34,074 bases of DNA from contig JAKEFC010000215.1 in assembly GCA_022616235.1 (NCBI GenBank), forward strand, positions 1 to 34,074, given 5' to 3'. The position numbers and the translations under genes were made by a program. The notes beneath the pieces were generated by a model. That model was not told the origin of the DNA, searched no databases, and was given only the letters and a program-made list of their open reading frames with translations. This document shows positions 1-10,663 of the stretch, in pieces (within the stretch, counting starts at the first letter, position 1; every line of letters begins with the position of its first letter). This DNA comes from Planctomycetota bacterium (GTDB lineage Bacteria; Planctomycetota; UBA8108; UBA1146; JAKEFC01).

Positions 1-34
1 AGCCTGCTACCGAGTAGCCTGCTACCGAGTAGCC
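1..34. repeat. 15-bp tandem repeat at window edge
   Basis: The unit AGCCTGCTACCGAGT occurs twice in a row and is followed by a third partial copy (AGCC). The array may continue to the left of the window. It lies in sequence with no recognisable gene, and its function is unknown. Confidence 0.75.
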
Positions 35-610
35 ATTACGTACGGAAGGGCCACCTTGGGTAGAAAACTCCAAAGCGGAACTGCCGGTGTCGATTCCCAT
101 TCCGGCCTCGCCTTCTGCCTCGAGCCCGCCCCTCTTGGCGCCGACCAGCCCCACGAACTTCAAGGGCCGGCGACACGGCGAGAGAGCGTCTCAACGCTAT
201 AGGGGAGGGAAGGTGGAGTCAACAACGAGGTGGGGTCGGCCGTAGGCAAAGCTGGCCGCCGGCGTGTCTTAGCGACATGTCGGCGGCTCCGAGAGGGCGC
301 TCTTACAAGGCGATCGGCATGAAAACGGCGGGGTCTGTCCTTCTCCTCGTTTGTCACGCGCGTCGCACGGCTTCATGCGGCTTCCCGCGATCTAGCGGCG
401 CGCGGGCCTCCAGGTCCAGACCCCGCCTGGGGCGTAGCCCCCCAATCACGTTTACAGCGACACTCGACCCGCAAGCGCCATGCCCTGGAAGGAGTGCGGG
501 AACGAAATTTGTAAGTCGCTGTCCTGGAACCATTAACGGGCGTGCGCTTCGGGCTCTTTTCACGCGCCGTACGGATTCTGTGAATGGGATGCGCCGGGTC
601 GCCCATACGA
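35..610. other. Long intergenic stretch, no gene recognised
   Basis: Short open frames exist on both strands but none has a convincing Shine-Dalgarno site, a family motif or a plausible protein composition. I see no tRNA-like cloverleaf and no transposase remnant. The left neighbour is outside the window, so this may be the downstream or upstream region of that gene. Confidence 0.5.
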
Positions 611-637
611 CTGAGAAATGAACTTCCCACATTTCAG
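611..637 (-). terminator. Weak hairpin downstream of msrBA
   Basis: CTGAGAAATG and CATTTCAG form an imperfect stem with a two-base bulge, about 35 nt past the stop codon of the minus-strand methionine sulfoxide reductase gene. No clear T-run follows, so a terminator role is tentative. Confidence 0.25.
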
Positions 638-671
638 CGCTTGGGTTGGAGGTGCTTCAAGACTCTGAGCG

Positions 672-1901
672 CTAGCGCGGCTCGCGGCCTCCCGGGCCTT
701 TGGAGCGGAGCCGATCGGGAAACTTCTGTCGCACCTTGTCCAGTTTCGGCAGGGCGACCGCGCGCACGTAGCCCTGATTCGGGTTGTTGCAGACGAAGTT
801 CTGGTGCCCGCTCTCGGCCGGGTAGAACGCTTCGAGAGGCTCCAGGGTCGTCACGATCCTCCCCGAACGAGCCCCGGCGGCGGAGCTTTTCTGCAAGAAC
901 TTCTCGGCCGCAGTTTTCTCCGCGTCGTTCGCGTAGAAAATCGCCGAGCGGTATTGCGTGCCGTGATCGTTGCCCTGCCGATTCAGCGTCGTCGGGTCGT
1001 GGGTCGCGAAGTGAACCTCGAGTAATTCCTCGAACGAGATCTTGGTAGGGTCGTAGGTGATCTGCACCGCCTCGGCGTGGCCGGTGTCGCCGCCGCACAC
1101 GGCTTCGTAGTTCGCGTCTTCCTTCTTGCCGCCGGCATAGCCGGAGATGGCATCGATGACGCCCTCCAACTCCTCGAACACCGCTTCCACGCACCAGAAA
1201 CAGCCGCCGGCGAACACGGCTTGCGCGATGCGGCCGGCTGGCGGCGCGTTGCCGCGCGCATCCAGCTCGGCGAGGCTGCGGATCTCTTCGCGGCGCGTGA
1301 AGGCCAACGACTCCGAGTTCAGGCAATAGCGGAGGCCCGTCGGCCGCGGCCCATCCTGAAACACGTGGCCGAGGTGCGCATCGCAGCGCGTGCAAAGGAT
1401 CTCCGTGCGGACCATGCCATGCGTGGCATCGCCCTTCTCGGTGATGTTCTCCTTGCAGATGGGTCTAAAGAAGCTCGGCCAGCCAGTGCCGGAATCGAAT
1501 TTGCCGTCGGAGGAGAAGAGCGGCAGGGAGCAGCACACGCACGCGTAGACGCCCTCTTGCTTGTTGTCTAGCAGGGTGCCGCAGAACGGCCGTTCCGTTC
1601 CTTTGCCGCGCGCGATCGCGTATTGAGACCCCGTGAGCTGGGCGCGCCATTCTTCGTCGCTCTTCACGACTCTGGCCGCTCGAACTGGGCCGGAGAGCAC
1701 GCCCTCCGCCGTGAACAAACGCACGAGCACTTGCATGGCTTCTCCTTCGGGACCGTTCGCTGCCAACCTTGCCGCGGCATCGTTCGATGGCGCTCCTTGA
1801 CCGTCGATCGGCTGCGTCCGCGGATCGCGCGGGGAGCCGGAATCGGCCCCAAAGCAACCGTAGGCGCCAAGACAAATGCAGGCGGCGGCGAGAGCGCGCA
1901 T
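672..1901 (-). CDS. msrBA: Bifunctional methionine sulfoxide reductase, MsrB-MsrA order, probably exported
   Basis: Repairs oxidised methionine; MsrA acts on the S- and MsrB on the R-sulfoxide. From the ATG at 1901 the product is 409 aa. MsrB comes first, with zinc pairs CVCC (about 121-124) and CTRC (about 170-173) and the catalytic Cys in RYCLNSESL (about 193). MsrA follows, with its hallmark GCFWC (catalytic Cys about 234). The first 16 residues ([16 protein letters not shown]) look like a short signal with a weak lipobox, so a lipoprotein or exported enzyme is likely. A TTG or GTG up to 51 nt further upstream could extend the N-terminus and give a more normal signal length. The start context has GGGAAGA just before ATG. 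The gene stands alone, downstream of and in the same direction as the kinase gene but 158 bp away. MsrB before MsrA is one of the two known fusion orders. Confidence 0.95.
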   Translation of the reverse strand: MRALAAACICLGAYGCFGADSGSPRDPRTQPIDGQGAPSNDAAARLAANGPEGEAMQVLVRLFTAEGVLSGPVRAARVVKSDEEWRAQLTGSQYAIARGKGTERPFCGTLLDNKQEGVYACVCCSLPLFSSDGKFDSGTGWPSFFRPICKENITEKGDATHGMVRTEILCTRCDAHLGHVFQDGPRPTGLRYCLNSESLAFTRREEIRSLAELDARGNAPPAGRIAQAVFAGGCFWCVEAVFEELEGVIDAISGYAGGKKEDANYEAVCGGDTGHAEAVQITYDPTKISFEELLEVHFATHDPTTLNRQGNDHGTQYRSAIFYANDAEKTAAEKFLQKSSAAGARSGRIVTTLEPLEAFYPAESGHQNFVCNNPNQGYVRAVALPKLDKVRQKFPDRLRSKGPGGREPR

Positions 1902-2059
1902 TCTTCCCGGTTGCTTCACCGTCTCCAACCTCTCCCTATCACGGATCCACACAACGAAAAGACAGCCGTGAGTCAGATTCCGCTTCGCCCCCCGCGGTTA
2001 CCGGGCACTGCTTCCGTGGCCTCGCGCCTCCCGCGCGGCGGCGCAAGACTCGGCGCGGC

Positions 2060-5000
2060 TCAGCTCAACTCCAGCTTGGCGAGCAGATTGTGGAGTTGGC
2101 GCCGGCTCAAGCCGAGCATCGCGGCAGTGCGGCTTCGATTCCAGGCGTGCCGCTCCAGACATTCGAGGAGAAATCGCCGTTGAAAGCTCCGCATGGCTTC
2201 CCGCCAAGGTGCCCCTTCGATGGCGGCGGCAACCGCCGCTTCCGCCGCTATTCCTTGCTGGTCCGGCGCGGTTCCCTCGGGGAGCGCGACCGCCTCGGTG
2301 ACGCTGCGGAGGCGGAGGAGGAGCCAGCGGAGCACGAGATTGGAGAGTTCGCGGATGTTGCCGGGCCATGGGTAGGCGCTGAGCCGCGCAAGGGCAGCCG
2401 GCTCGATGGTTGGAATCGGAAGCTGCAGGCGCGCCGCGTGCCATTCGCAGTGGCTCGCGATCAGCGCTGGAATCTCTTCCGTCCGCGCGCGCAGCGGCGG
2501 TACCTCGATCGCGATGCCTTGGAGGCGATAGAACAGGTCCGCGCGCAGCCGCCCGGCAGAGAGCGCGTGCTGCGGCGTGCTGCGGCAGGTGGCCATGATG
2601 CGGAGGTCGACGCGGACCAAGTCGCCGCTTCCGAGCGGGCGGAATGCGCGCTCCTCGAGCACGCGGAGCAACTTGCCCTGGACCTCGAGCGGCACTTCGT
2701 CGACTTGATCGAGCACCAACGTTCCGCCGTCGATGTGCCGGAGCAGTCCCGCGCGCTCCTTCTCCGCGCCGGTAAACGCACCGGCGCGATATCCGAACAG
2801 CTCCGCCTCGAAGAGCGCCGCGGGGAGCGCCGAGCAGTTCTCGATGTGGCACGGCTTCGCCGCACGCGAGCTGCGGGCATGAACGCGGCGCGCGAGCGTG
2901 TCCTTGCCCGTCCCGCTCTCGCCATGGATGAACACGGGCAGGTCGCTTTGTGCCCAGCGCGACAAGTTGCGCTCGATCTCCTGCATCGCCGGCGCCGCGG
3001 CGATCCACTTCGCGTGGTCTCCCGGCGCCGGACCGGCGCCGCGGCCGCCCTTCGTGCGCTCTTCCAACGCGAGCCGCTGCGTCAGCATTTCGGTGCGCAC
3101 GCGCTCTCTGTCCGCGAGGCGCTGCTCGCGAAGTCGATCCAGCTCCAATCGGAGTCCGCGCAGCTCGCGCTCCTTTTCGTCTCCCGCCGACTTCGCGATC
3201 ACGGGCAGCGCGCGGGAAGTCAAGCCGGCGATCTCCTCGCGGCTCAGCACGGGCGCCGCGGCTCCAGCCTGCGCTTCGAAGATCGCGACGGTCTCCGGCG
3301 CGCCGCTCCAAAGCGGCAGGGAGACCCTGAGCGCGCTGCCAGCGGCGGCAGCGGGGGCGCCCGCGGCCTCCGCGCGCGCGACGACGATCGCGGCTCCCGC
3401 GGGATCCACGACGATGCGCGCCGCGCGCGCTCCCGAACGCGCGAGCGCCTGCTCGAGTGCGGCTTCGATGTCGGCATCCGGTTCGAGCGAGCCTCCGTCA
3501 TCCGGCGCGGCGCTCGCGCCGGCGTCGCGATTCCAGCGCGCGAGGGGAACCCCGAGCCGATCTTCCAGCGCCCGCAGCCCCTCCCCATCGAAGCGCCGCA
3601 GCATCGCCCGCGCGAAAACCCCCGCGCCTTCCGGGAGCGGCAGTCGAAACCGCGCGGCGTGCTCCGCGTAGAGCGTGAGAGCGGCGAGCGCCTCTTCGCG
3701 CAGGCCGTGACCGCGTGCGGCGTGATAGAGAGCGCACGTCTGTTCGAGCGTCTCCCTTGCCGGGGGCGCAGCGCGCAGCTCCACGCGCAGGCGCTCCCAT
3801 TGCAACGGCACTCGCGCGAGTGCGGGAGTCCCCACGGAACGCGCCCATTCCACCGCGCGCGCGAGCAATGCGCGCGCTCTCGCTTCGCGGCCCCGCGCGG
3901 CGAGCACGCTCGCCATGCCGCCGATCGCTCGGCATACGTAATGGATGTTGCCGCTGCGGATGCCGTCCCGGCTCGCGCGCGCCCAGGCTGCGAGCGCCGC
4001 TTGTTGGTCGCCGAAGTGGCGATGAACCTCGCCGAGAAACGCGTGGGTCATCGAGGTGAGGCGACGGCCGTCCCCCGGCGCCGCGGTCGCGAGGGCTAGC
4101 TCGAGGAGCCGCTGGCCTTCCCGGTAGCGCCCGCGCCGCACCAGCGCGGCACCGAGCGCGAAACGGCCATGGCGAATCAACTCGGGATTGCGCATGGCGC
4201 GCGCAATGCGCAAAGCGCGAAGGCGATGCGCGTACGCGGAGGCGGGATCGCCCAAGAGCAGATAGATCTCGCCGAGATTGCGCTCGATGCCGAAGACCGT
4301 GCCGTCGTCATGCAGCCGCTCCGCGTCTCTCTTCGCGCGGTGGAGCCTGCGTAGCGCGAGGAGGAGTGCGCCTCGCTCGCGATAGATCGTGCCGACGCCG
4401 AGCCCGATGTGCGGGAGCAGCCGCCAGTTGCCTCCGCGCCGCACTTCGCGCTCGAGCCGCTCGTAGCACTCGAGCGCCGCGTCGACCTTGCCCGCGCGGT
4501 AGAGGACCGCGGCGAGGTTTCCTCGCAGCGCCTGCATCTCAGAGCGATGGTCCCGCGCATGCCGGGAGATCTCTCCGTAGCGTAGCGCGAGGCGCAGGCG
4601 ATACTCGGCGTGCGCGAGGTCGCCGAGCGCTCGGTCCGCGAGCGCGAGCCCGCCCAGCGACGCCACGACGGTGCCGCTCTCGCGCTCGCCGCCGCGCCGG
4701 GCCGCGGCGAGCGCGGCGCGGAATGCCGCCGCCGCCCGCTCGTGCTGGCCGAGCTGCAAGAGTAGGCGCGCAAAACGCTGCGTGACGGCGGGAGAGGCGT
4801 CGCGCGCAGCCGCCAGGCCGCCGGCGCCGTTCCCGTCCAACTCGCGCACGACGGCTTCGGCACGCGAGCGTTCTCCGCACGCGAGCGCGACGCGCGCCGC
4901 CTCGATCGCGAGGTCGATGCGCTCGACCGGATCCTGCATCGACGCGGCGGACGCGCGGAAGAACTCGAGCGCCGGCGTCAAGGCGCCGCAATCCGCGAGC

Positions 5001-7018
5001 AGCCGCGCGATGTCTGCCGCCGCCGGCGCGGGCACGGCGCCCGGGTCCGGCGCGAGCACGCTCAGCCGATCGAACGCCTCCGCGAAGCGTCCCTCGCGCC
5101 AGAGCGCCCGCAGGAGCAGCCACTCCATTTCTGGGAATCGGTCCGCGAAGCACGCCGCGAACTGCGCGAGCGCGCGCCAGCGCTGCTCCTTGCTGAGGCG
5201 CTCTCCGAGCGCGACGATCTCATCGCGCTCCACGGGCAGTTGCGCGGAGGAGCGCAAGCAGACGGGCGCCCAATCGCGCTCGCGGCTCGCGGTTCCTTCC
5301 CACGCCTGCGCGAGCGCGAGCAGGCGGTCGCGAGTGGGACTCGCCGATGCCGGCGCGCGCGGCGCGAGCGGGTGCACGACGATCTCGGGGTGCACCCCTT
5401 CGAGGAGCGGGGCACGATCGCCGGCTGCCGCCATTTCGCGGAAGAACTTCGCGCGCGTCCAACCGAGCGCTGAGATGAGCGCCGAGACGGGCGCTGGCGC
5501 AGGGAGCGTGCAGAGCAATGCGGCGAGATCGGGGGCGAGCGTCGCCGCGCGGCAGGTGGCGGCGAGAGCCGCACCGGCGCCGCTCAACTCCACGATGCGC
5601 CGCGGAATGCCTGCGCCGGCATTCGCTACGCGCTGCATTTCCGCCGCCGTCGCCGGCGCTCGCGCGCACTCCTCGGCGAGCGCCAGGGACGAGGAGAAAT
5701 CGATGGGGCCGAGGCGGCGCCGTTCGACGGCGAACCCCGCCCGCTCGAGCTCCGCGTCCAATCCGGCGAGAGCCTTGCCGTCGGAAGCCGCATCGATCGC
5801 GATCAGCGCGCGCGGCGGCGAATCGGCTCCGGGCCCGGCCCGCTTCAGCCAGCGCACGAGCGAGCGCGCCTGGCCCTCGCTTCGCGCCAGGTAACCATCG
5901 ACGAAGATGGCGCTGTAGCGTGCGCTACCGAGCTGCGGCGCGGCGTCGCCGCCGCCACGCGCCGCGCGCGGAGCGAGCGGCGGGTCGCCTTCGAGCACGA
6001 GGACGGTGGAACCGCGCACTTGCGCCGAGCGGGCGAGCGCGCGCAGGACGCGGCTCTTGCCGATGCCGGCGTGTCCTTCGAGCAAGAGCGCGCGCGGTAC
6101 CGCGGGGCCGGATTCGAGACACCAAGCTTCGAGCGAGCGGAGCGCGTCCGCACGGCCGACGAGCGCCGGAACGAATTCGCCCTGCGCGATCTCGATCCTT
6201 GCGGGGGGGAGGCGCGCGAGGAGTGCGCGAGCATCGCGGGGCCGGTCGGCGGGATCTGGCGCGAGACATTCGCCAAGGAGCGCGAGCAGCGCTTGCGGCG
6301 GACGGAGCGCGACTTGTTCGAGGACGCGGCGGCGATCTCCGCCGAGGTGCCAATCGCGCCATTCTGCCGCGCTCGCGCACGCCATCGGAAGTCCGCCGCA
6401 GAAGACTTCGAGACAGGAGATGGCGAGCGCGTAGAGGTCGGTGTTGCGCCCCGGCTTGCCGGCGCCCCAAAGCTCCGGGGCGGCATACGCCGGAGTCCCC
6501 GCGTGCACGGCGCTCGTGTCGTCCAAGCGCGCCGCGTGCCCGAGATCGATGATGCGCACTCCCAGCGCCGGGGCGGCCGCGAACAGGATGTGGCGCGGTT
6601 TCAGATCGCCGTGCCGATAACCTGCATCGTTCAAGTAGGCGAGGACCTCGCAAGTCTCTCGGAGGAGCGCGAAGAACAAGTCCCACGAGAAGGGCGCGGG
6701 CAGCGCGGTGAGCGGCGCGCCCGCGAAATATGCGGTGGTGAGGAAGCGCGCGCCGGAACCGGGGAGGACGCCGGCGTCGAATACCTGCGCGAGGGAACGG
6801 TGCCGGAGCCCGGCGAGCTTCTGGAATTCCGCGGGGGCTCCCGCGGAGGCGCCGCGGAACACCTTGAGCGCCGCGAGCCTGCCATCGCGCCTGAGGTCTT
6901 CTACCAGCCAAACGTCCGCTTCGCCCCCGGACTCGAGCGAAGCGAGCACGCGAAAGCTCGCGCCAAGATCGGGCGTCGCGGCCGGTTTCAATGAGGCTGG
7001 ATTCGCAGCTCGGATCAT
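2060..7018 (-). CDS. Giant Ser/Thr kinase, NTPase, TPR and sigma-54 activator fusion
   Basis: About 1652 aa from the ATG at 7018; a TTG at 7090 would add 24 residues, and neither has a clear ribosome site. Domain order by eye: kinase (about 22-270, Lys in LAALKVF about 52, catalytic loop HGDLKPRHIL with Asp about 138, DLG instead of DFG, TPAYAAPE activation segment); NTPase with Walker A GHAGIGKS (about 315-322); a long alpha-helical TPR region; a GAF-like stretch and coiled coil; sigma-54 AAA+ (GESGTGKD about 1366-1373, intact GAFTGA about 1413-1418, arginine finger region LRADLFYRL, WPGNIREL); and a C-terminal Fis-type helix-turn-helix. This predicts a cytoplasmic signal protein that activates RpoN-dependent promoters. 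Oddities: the kinase HxDxxxxN motif ends in His rather than Asn, and the AAA+ Walker B reads LDQ where activators normally have LDE. Its targets are unknown. Confidence 0.9.
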   Translation of the reverse strand: MIRAANPASLKPAATPDLGASFRVLASLESGGEADVWLVEDLRRDGRLAALKVFRGASAGAPAEFQKLAGLRHRSLAQVFDAGVLPGSGARFLTTAYFAGAPLTALPAPFSWDLFFALLRETCEVLAYLNDAGYRHGDLKPRHILFAAAPALGVRIIDLGHAARLDDTSAVHAGTPAYAAPELWGAGKPGRNTDLYALAISCLEVFCGGLPMACASAAEWRDWHLGGDRRRVLEQVALRPPQALLALLGECLAPDPADRPRDARALLARLPPARIEIAQGEFVPALVGRADALRSLEAWCLESGPAVPRALLLEGHAGIGKSRVLRALARSAQVRGSTVLVLEGDPPLAPRAARGGGDAAPQLGSARYSAIFVDGYLARSEGQARSLVRWLKRAGPGADSPPRALIAIDAASDGKALAGLDAELERAGFAVERRRLGPIDFSSSLALAEECARAPATAAEMQRVANAGAGIPRRIVELSGAGAALAATCRAATLAPDLAALLCTLPAPAPVSALISALGWTRAKFFREMAAAGDRAPLLEGVHPEIVVHPLAPRAPASASPTRDRLLALAQAWEGTASRERDWAPVCLRSSAQLPVERDEIVALGERLSKEQRWRALAQFAACFADRFPEMEWLLLRALWREGRFAEAFDRLSVLAPDPGAVPAPAAADIARLLADCGALTPALEFFRASAASMQDPVERIDLAIEAARVALACGERSRAEAVVRELDGNGAGGLAAARDASPAVTQRFARLLLQLGQHERAAAAFRAALAAARRGGERESGTVVASLGGLALADRALGDLAHAEYRLRLALRYGEISRHARDHRSEMQALRGNLAAVLYRAGKVDAALECYERLEREVRRGGNWRLLPHIGLGVGTIYRERGALLLALRRLHRAKRDAERLHDDGTVFGIERNLGEIYLLLGDPASAYAHRLRALRIARAMRNPELIRHGRFALGAALVRRGRYREGQRLLELALATAAPGDGRRLTSMTHAFLGEVHRHFGDQQAALAAWARASRDGIRSGNIHYVCRAIGGMASVLAARGREARARALLARAVEWARSVGTPALARVPLQWERLRVELRAAPPARETLEQTCALYHAARGHGLREEALAALTLYAEHAARFRLPLPEGAGVFARAMLRRFDGEGLRALEDRLGVPLARWNRDAGASAAPDDGGSLEPDADIEAALEQALARSGARAARIVVDPAGAAIVVARAEAAGAPAAAAGSALRVSLPLWSGAPETVAIFEAQAGAAAPVLSREEIAGLTSRALPVIAKSAGDEKERELRGLRLELDRLREQRLADRERVRTEMLTQRLALEERTKGGRGAGPAPGDHAKWIAAAPAMQEIERNLSRWAQSDLPVFIHGESGTGKDTLARRVHARSSRAAKPCHIENCSALPAALFEAELFGYRAGAFTGAEKERAGLLRHIDGGTLVLDQVDEVPLEVQGKLLRVLEERAFRPLGSGDLVRVDLRIMATCRSTPQHALSAGRLRADLFYRLQGIAIEVPPLRARTEEIPALIASHCEWHAARLQLPIPTIEPAALARLSAYPWPGNIRELSNLVLRWLLLRLRSVTEAVALPEGTAPDQQGIAAEAAVAAAIEGAPWREAMRSFQRRFLLECLERHAWNRSRTAAMLGLSRRQLHNLLAKLELS

Positions 7019-7110
7019 GGCGCCGAAAATTGCCGTTCGCTCGCTCGCTGCCTCGAGCGCCGACGGATCATCGGCCTCGATCGGCTGCAAGCCGGACAGG
7101 GCGTGCGGGT

Positions 7111-7139
7111 TTGTCCCAGCCCCCGTCTAGGGTTATGCT
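7111..7139 (+). promoter_or_regulatory. Candidate sigma-70 promoter for the FapA-like gene
   Basis: TTGTCC, a 17-nt spacer and TATGCT lie about 70 nt before the ATG at 7211. Each box matches the consensus at four of six positions. The intergenic region is divergent, and a TATAAA (minus strand, 7174-7169) could serve the kinase gene in the other direction. Confidence 0.35.
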
Positions 7140-7210
7140 TCGATGATAGAGTGTAGCGTCGCGCATAGTTTATAGGCCCATCGATCCGGCGGATTTCGCA
7201 GGCCAATTCC

Positions 7211-8647
7211 ATGCAAGAGCTGCTGCAGCGCATCTCCATCGAGCGCGCATCCGACGGCATGCAGGCATCCATCCGCCCGCTGTGCGGGATCGGCGACCTT
7301 GCGCCGAGTGTGGATGAGATTTGTAACCTATTGCAATCCTGCGGGATCCGCCACGGACTCTCCGAGGAGCAGATCTCGCAATTCCTCGCGGCCTGGAAGC
7401 GTGGAGAGCTGGCGGGCTCGTGGGTCATCGCGCGAGGCACTCCGCCGGTCGCCGCGATTCCCAGCATCGTCCGGCGGCTCGATCCCGCGCGGCGGAGCGG
7501 ACGCAACGCCGTGGAACTGCTCCCGCTCTACGTGCGCAAGGGCGAGGCCGTCCTCTACCGCGAAGAGGGCGAGCCTGGAGTGCCGGGGCGAGACGTGGGT
7601 GGTGCGGCGGTGCCGCCTCCCGGCGCGGACCAGATCGTCGTTCCCGGGGAGGGGATCGCGGAAGAGGGACAGGTTTGGCGCGCGACCGAGAGCGGATTCC
7701 TCTGGCAGGAAGGCGGCAAGATCTCGATCGGCGCGACGCTCCGGCATCGCCAGGATCTGCCTCCCGGAGATTATCATTGGCCCGGCGACGCGCGCATCTC
7801 GGGGGGGATCCCCCGCAATACGAGGCTGCGGCTCGAGGGCAGCCTCTTTCTCGGCGGGGACGTCGGCGATGCGGTCACGATCGAGGCGGATGGCGACGTG
7901 CACATAGGCGGCGTGATCGAGGGTGGCAAGACGACGCGCGTCGAAGCGAGCGGCGACATCCGCGCCGGCGAGGTGCATCACGCCGCGCTGCTCGCGGTGG
8001 GAGACATCTACGTCGCCGGCGGCTGCCTCCATGCGTCCTGCCGCTGCCGCGGCAAGTTCATCGCGGAAGCTTCGCGCGGCCGCTTGGTCGGCGGGCGCGT
8101 CGAGGCCGTCAGCGGCGCCGCGCTGCAAGAAGTGGGGGACCCGCAGGGGGTGCGCACGCTCGTCACGGTCGGGCGCGCGCGCTGGATCGAGGAAGAGATC
8201 CAGACCCTCGATCAAGAGCAGCGGCGGTGGGTGGCATACACCGCGCGCCTCGTCAAGGAATACGAGGAACGCTTCGCTCCGATCCTCGCGGATCGCGCCC
8301 GCATCTATCGACTCCCCGAGGCGGAGCGGATGGAATTCGAGGAAGCGCGCGAGGAGGTATTGCGCGAGCAAGCGCGGATCGAATCCAGGATCGCGGAGCT
8401 GCGCACTTTGAAGGAGCGCCTTGCGGAAGCGCGGCCGCGCGACAAGCACGCCGTGATTCGCATCGAGCGCGCGCATCGCGATTGCCTCTTCGCGATCGCG
8501 GACAAGACTTTCGAAGTGACGAAGCCGCTCGTCGAATCGCTCGTGCTCAGCGTCTCGACGCAGACGCGAAGAATCCTTCCGATCCCTCTCGCCGTATACG
8601 ACTCTTCCGACATGGCGAATCCGAGCACCAATCCCGTGGAGGCGTGA
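7211..8647 (+). CDS. FapA/DUF342 family polymer-forming protein
   Basis: 478 aa, cytoplasmic by composition. The N-terminal third has an alpha/beta region. Then comes a run of short glycine-rich beta repeats (ADGDVHIGGVI, ASGDIRAGEV, AVGDIYVAGG, about 225-275) typical of the right-handed beta-helix of the FapA/DUF342 family. A charged helical coiled coil (about 320-430) and a short tail follow. The family is widespread and is linked in some bacteria to membrane or surface regulation, but no single biochemical role can be assigned here. The start is the ATG at 7211; the upstream SD is weak. It is divergent from the kinase/sigma-54 activator, which may or may not be functionally linked. A 117-nt gap separates it from the sugar genes. 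Confidence 0.85.
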   Translation: MQELLQRISIERASDGMQASIRPLCGIGDLAPSVDEICNLLQSCGIRHGLSEEQISQFLAAWKRGELAGSWVIARGTPPVAAIPSIVRRLDPARRSGRNAVELLPLYVRKGEAVLYREEGEPGVPGRDVGGAAVPPPGADQIVVPGEGIAEEGQVWRATESGFLWQEGGKISIGATLRHRQDLPPGDYHWPGDARISGGIPRNTRLRLEGSLFLGGDVGDAVTIEADGDVHIGGVIEGGKTTRVEASGDIRAGEVHHAALLAVGDIYVAGGCLHASCRCRGKFIAEASRGRLVGGRVEAVSGAALQEVGDPQGVRTLVTVGRARWIEEEIQTLDQEQRRWVAYTARLVKEYEERFAPILADRARIYRLPEAERMEFEEAREEVLREQARIESRIAELRTLKERLAEARPRDKHAVIRIERAHRDCLFAIADKTFEVTKPLVESLVLSVSTQTRRILPIPLAVYDSSDMANPSTNPVEA

Positions 8648-8663
8648 CGCCGCGCGCCGCGCA

Positions 8664-10650
<1,987 letters not shown>

Positions 10651-10663
10651 GCGCGAGCCGGCG

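Noticed and set aside
1769-4099. 776-codon open frame on the plus strand
   Set aside because: It lies antisense to the methionine sulfoxide reductase and kinase/activator genes, has arginine-rich low-information composition, and has no motifs. Long antisense frames are expected at this GC content.
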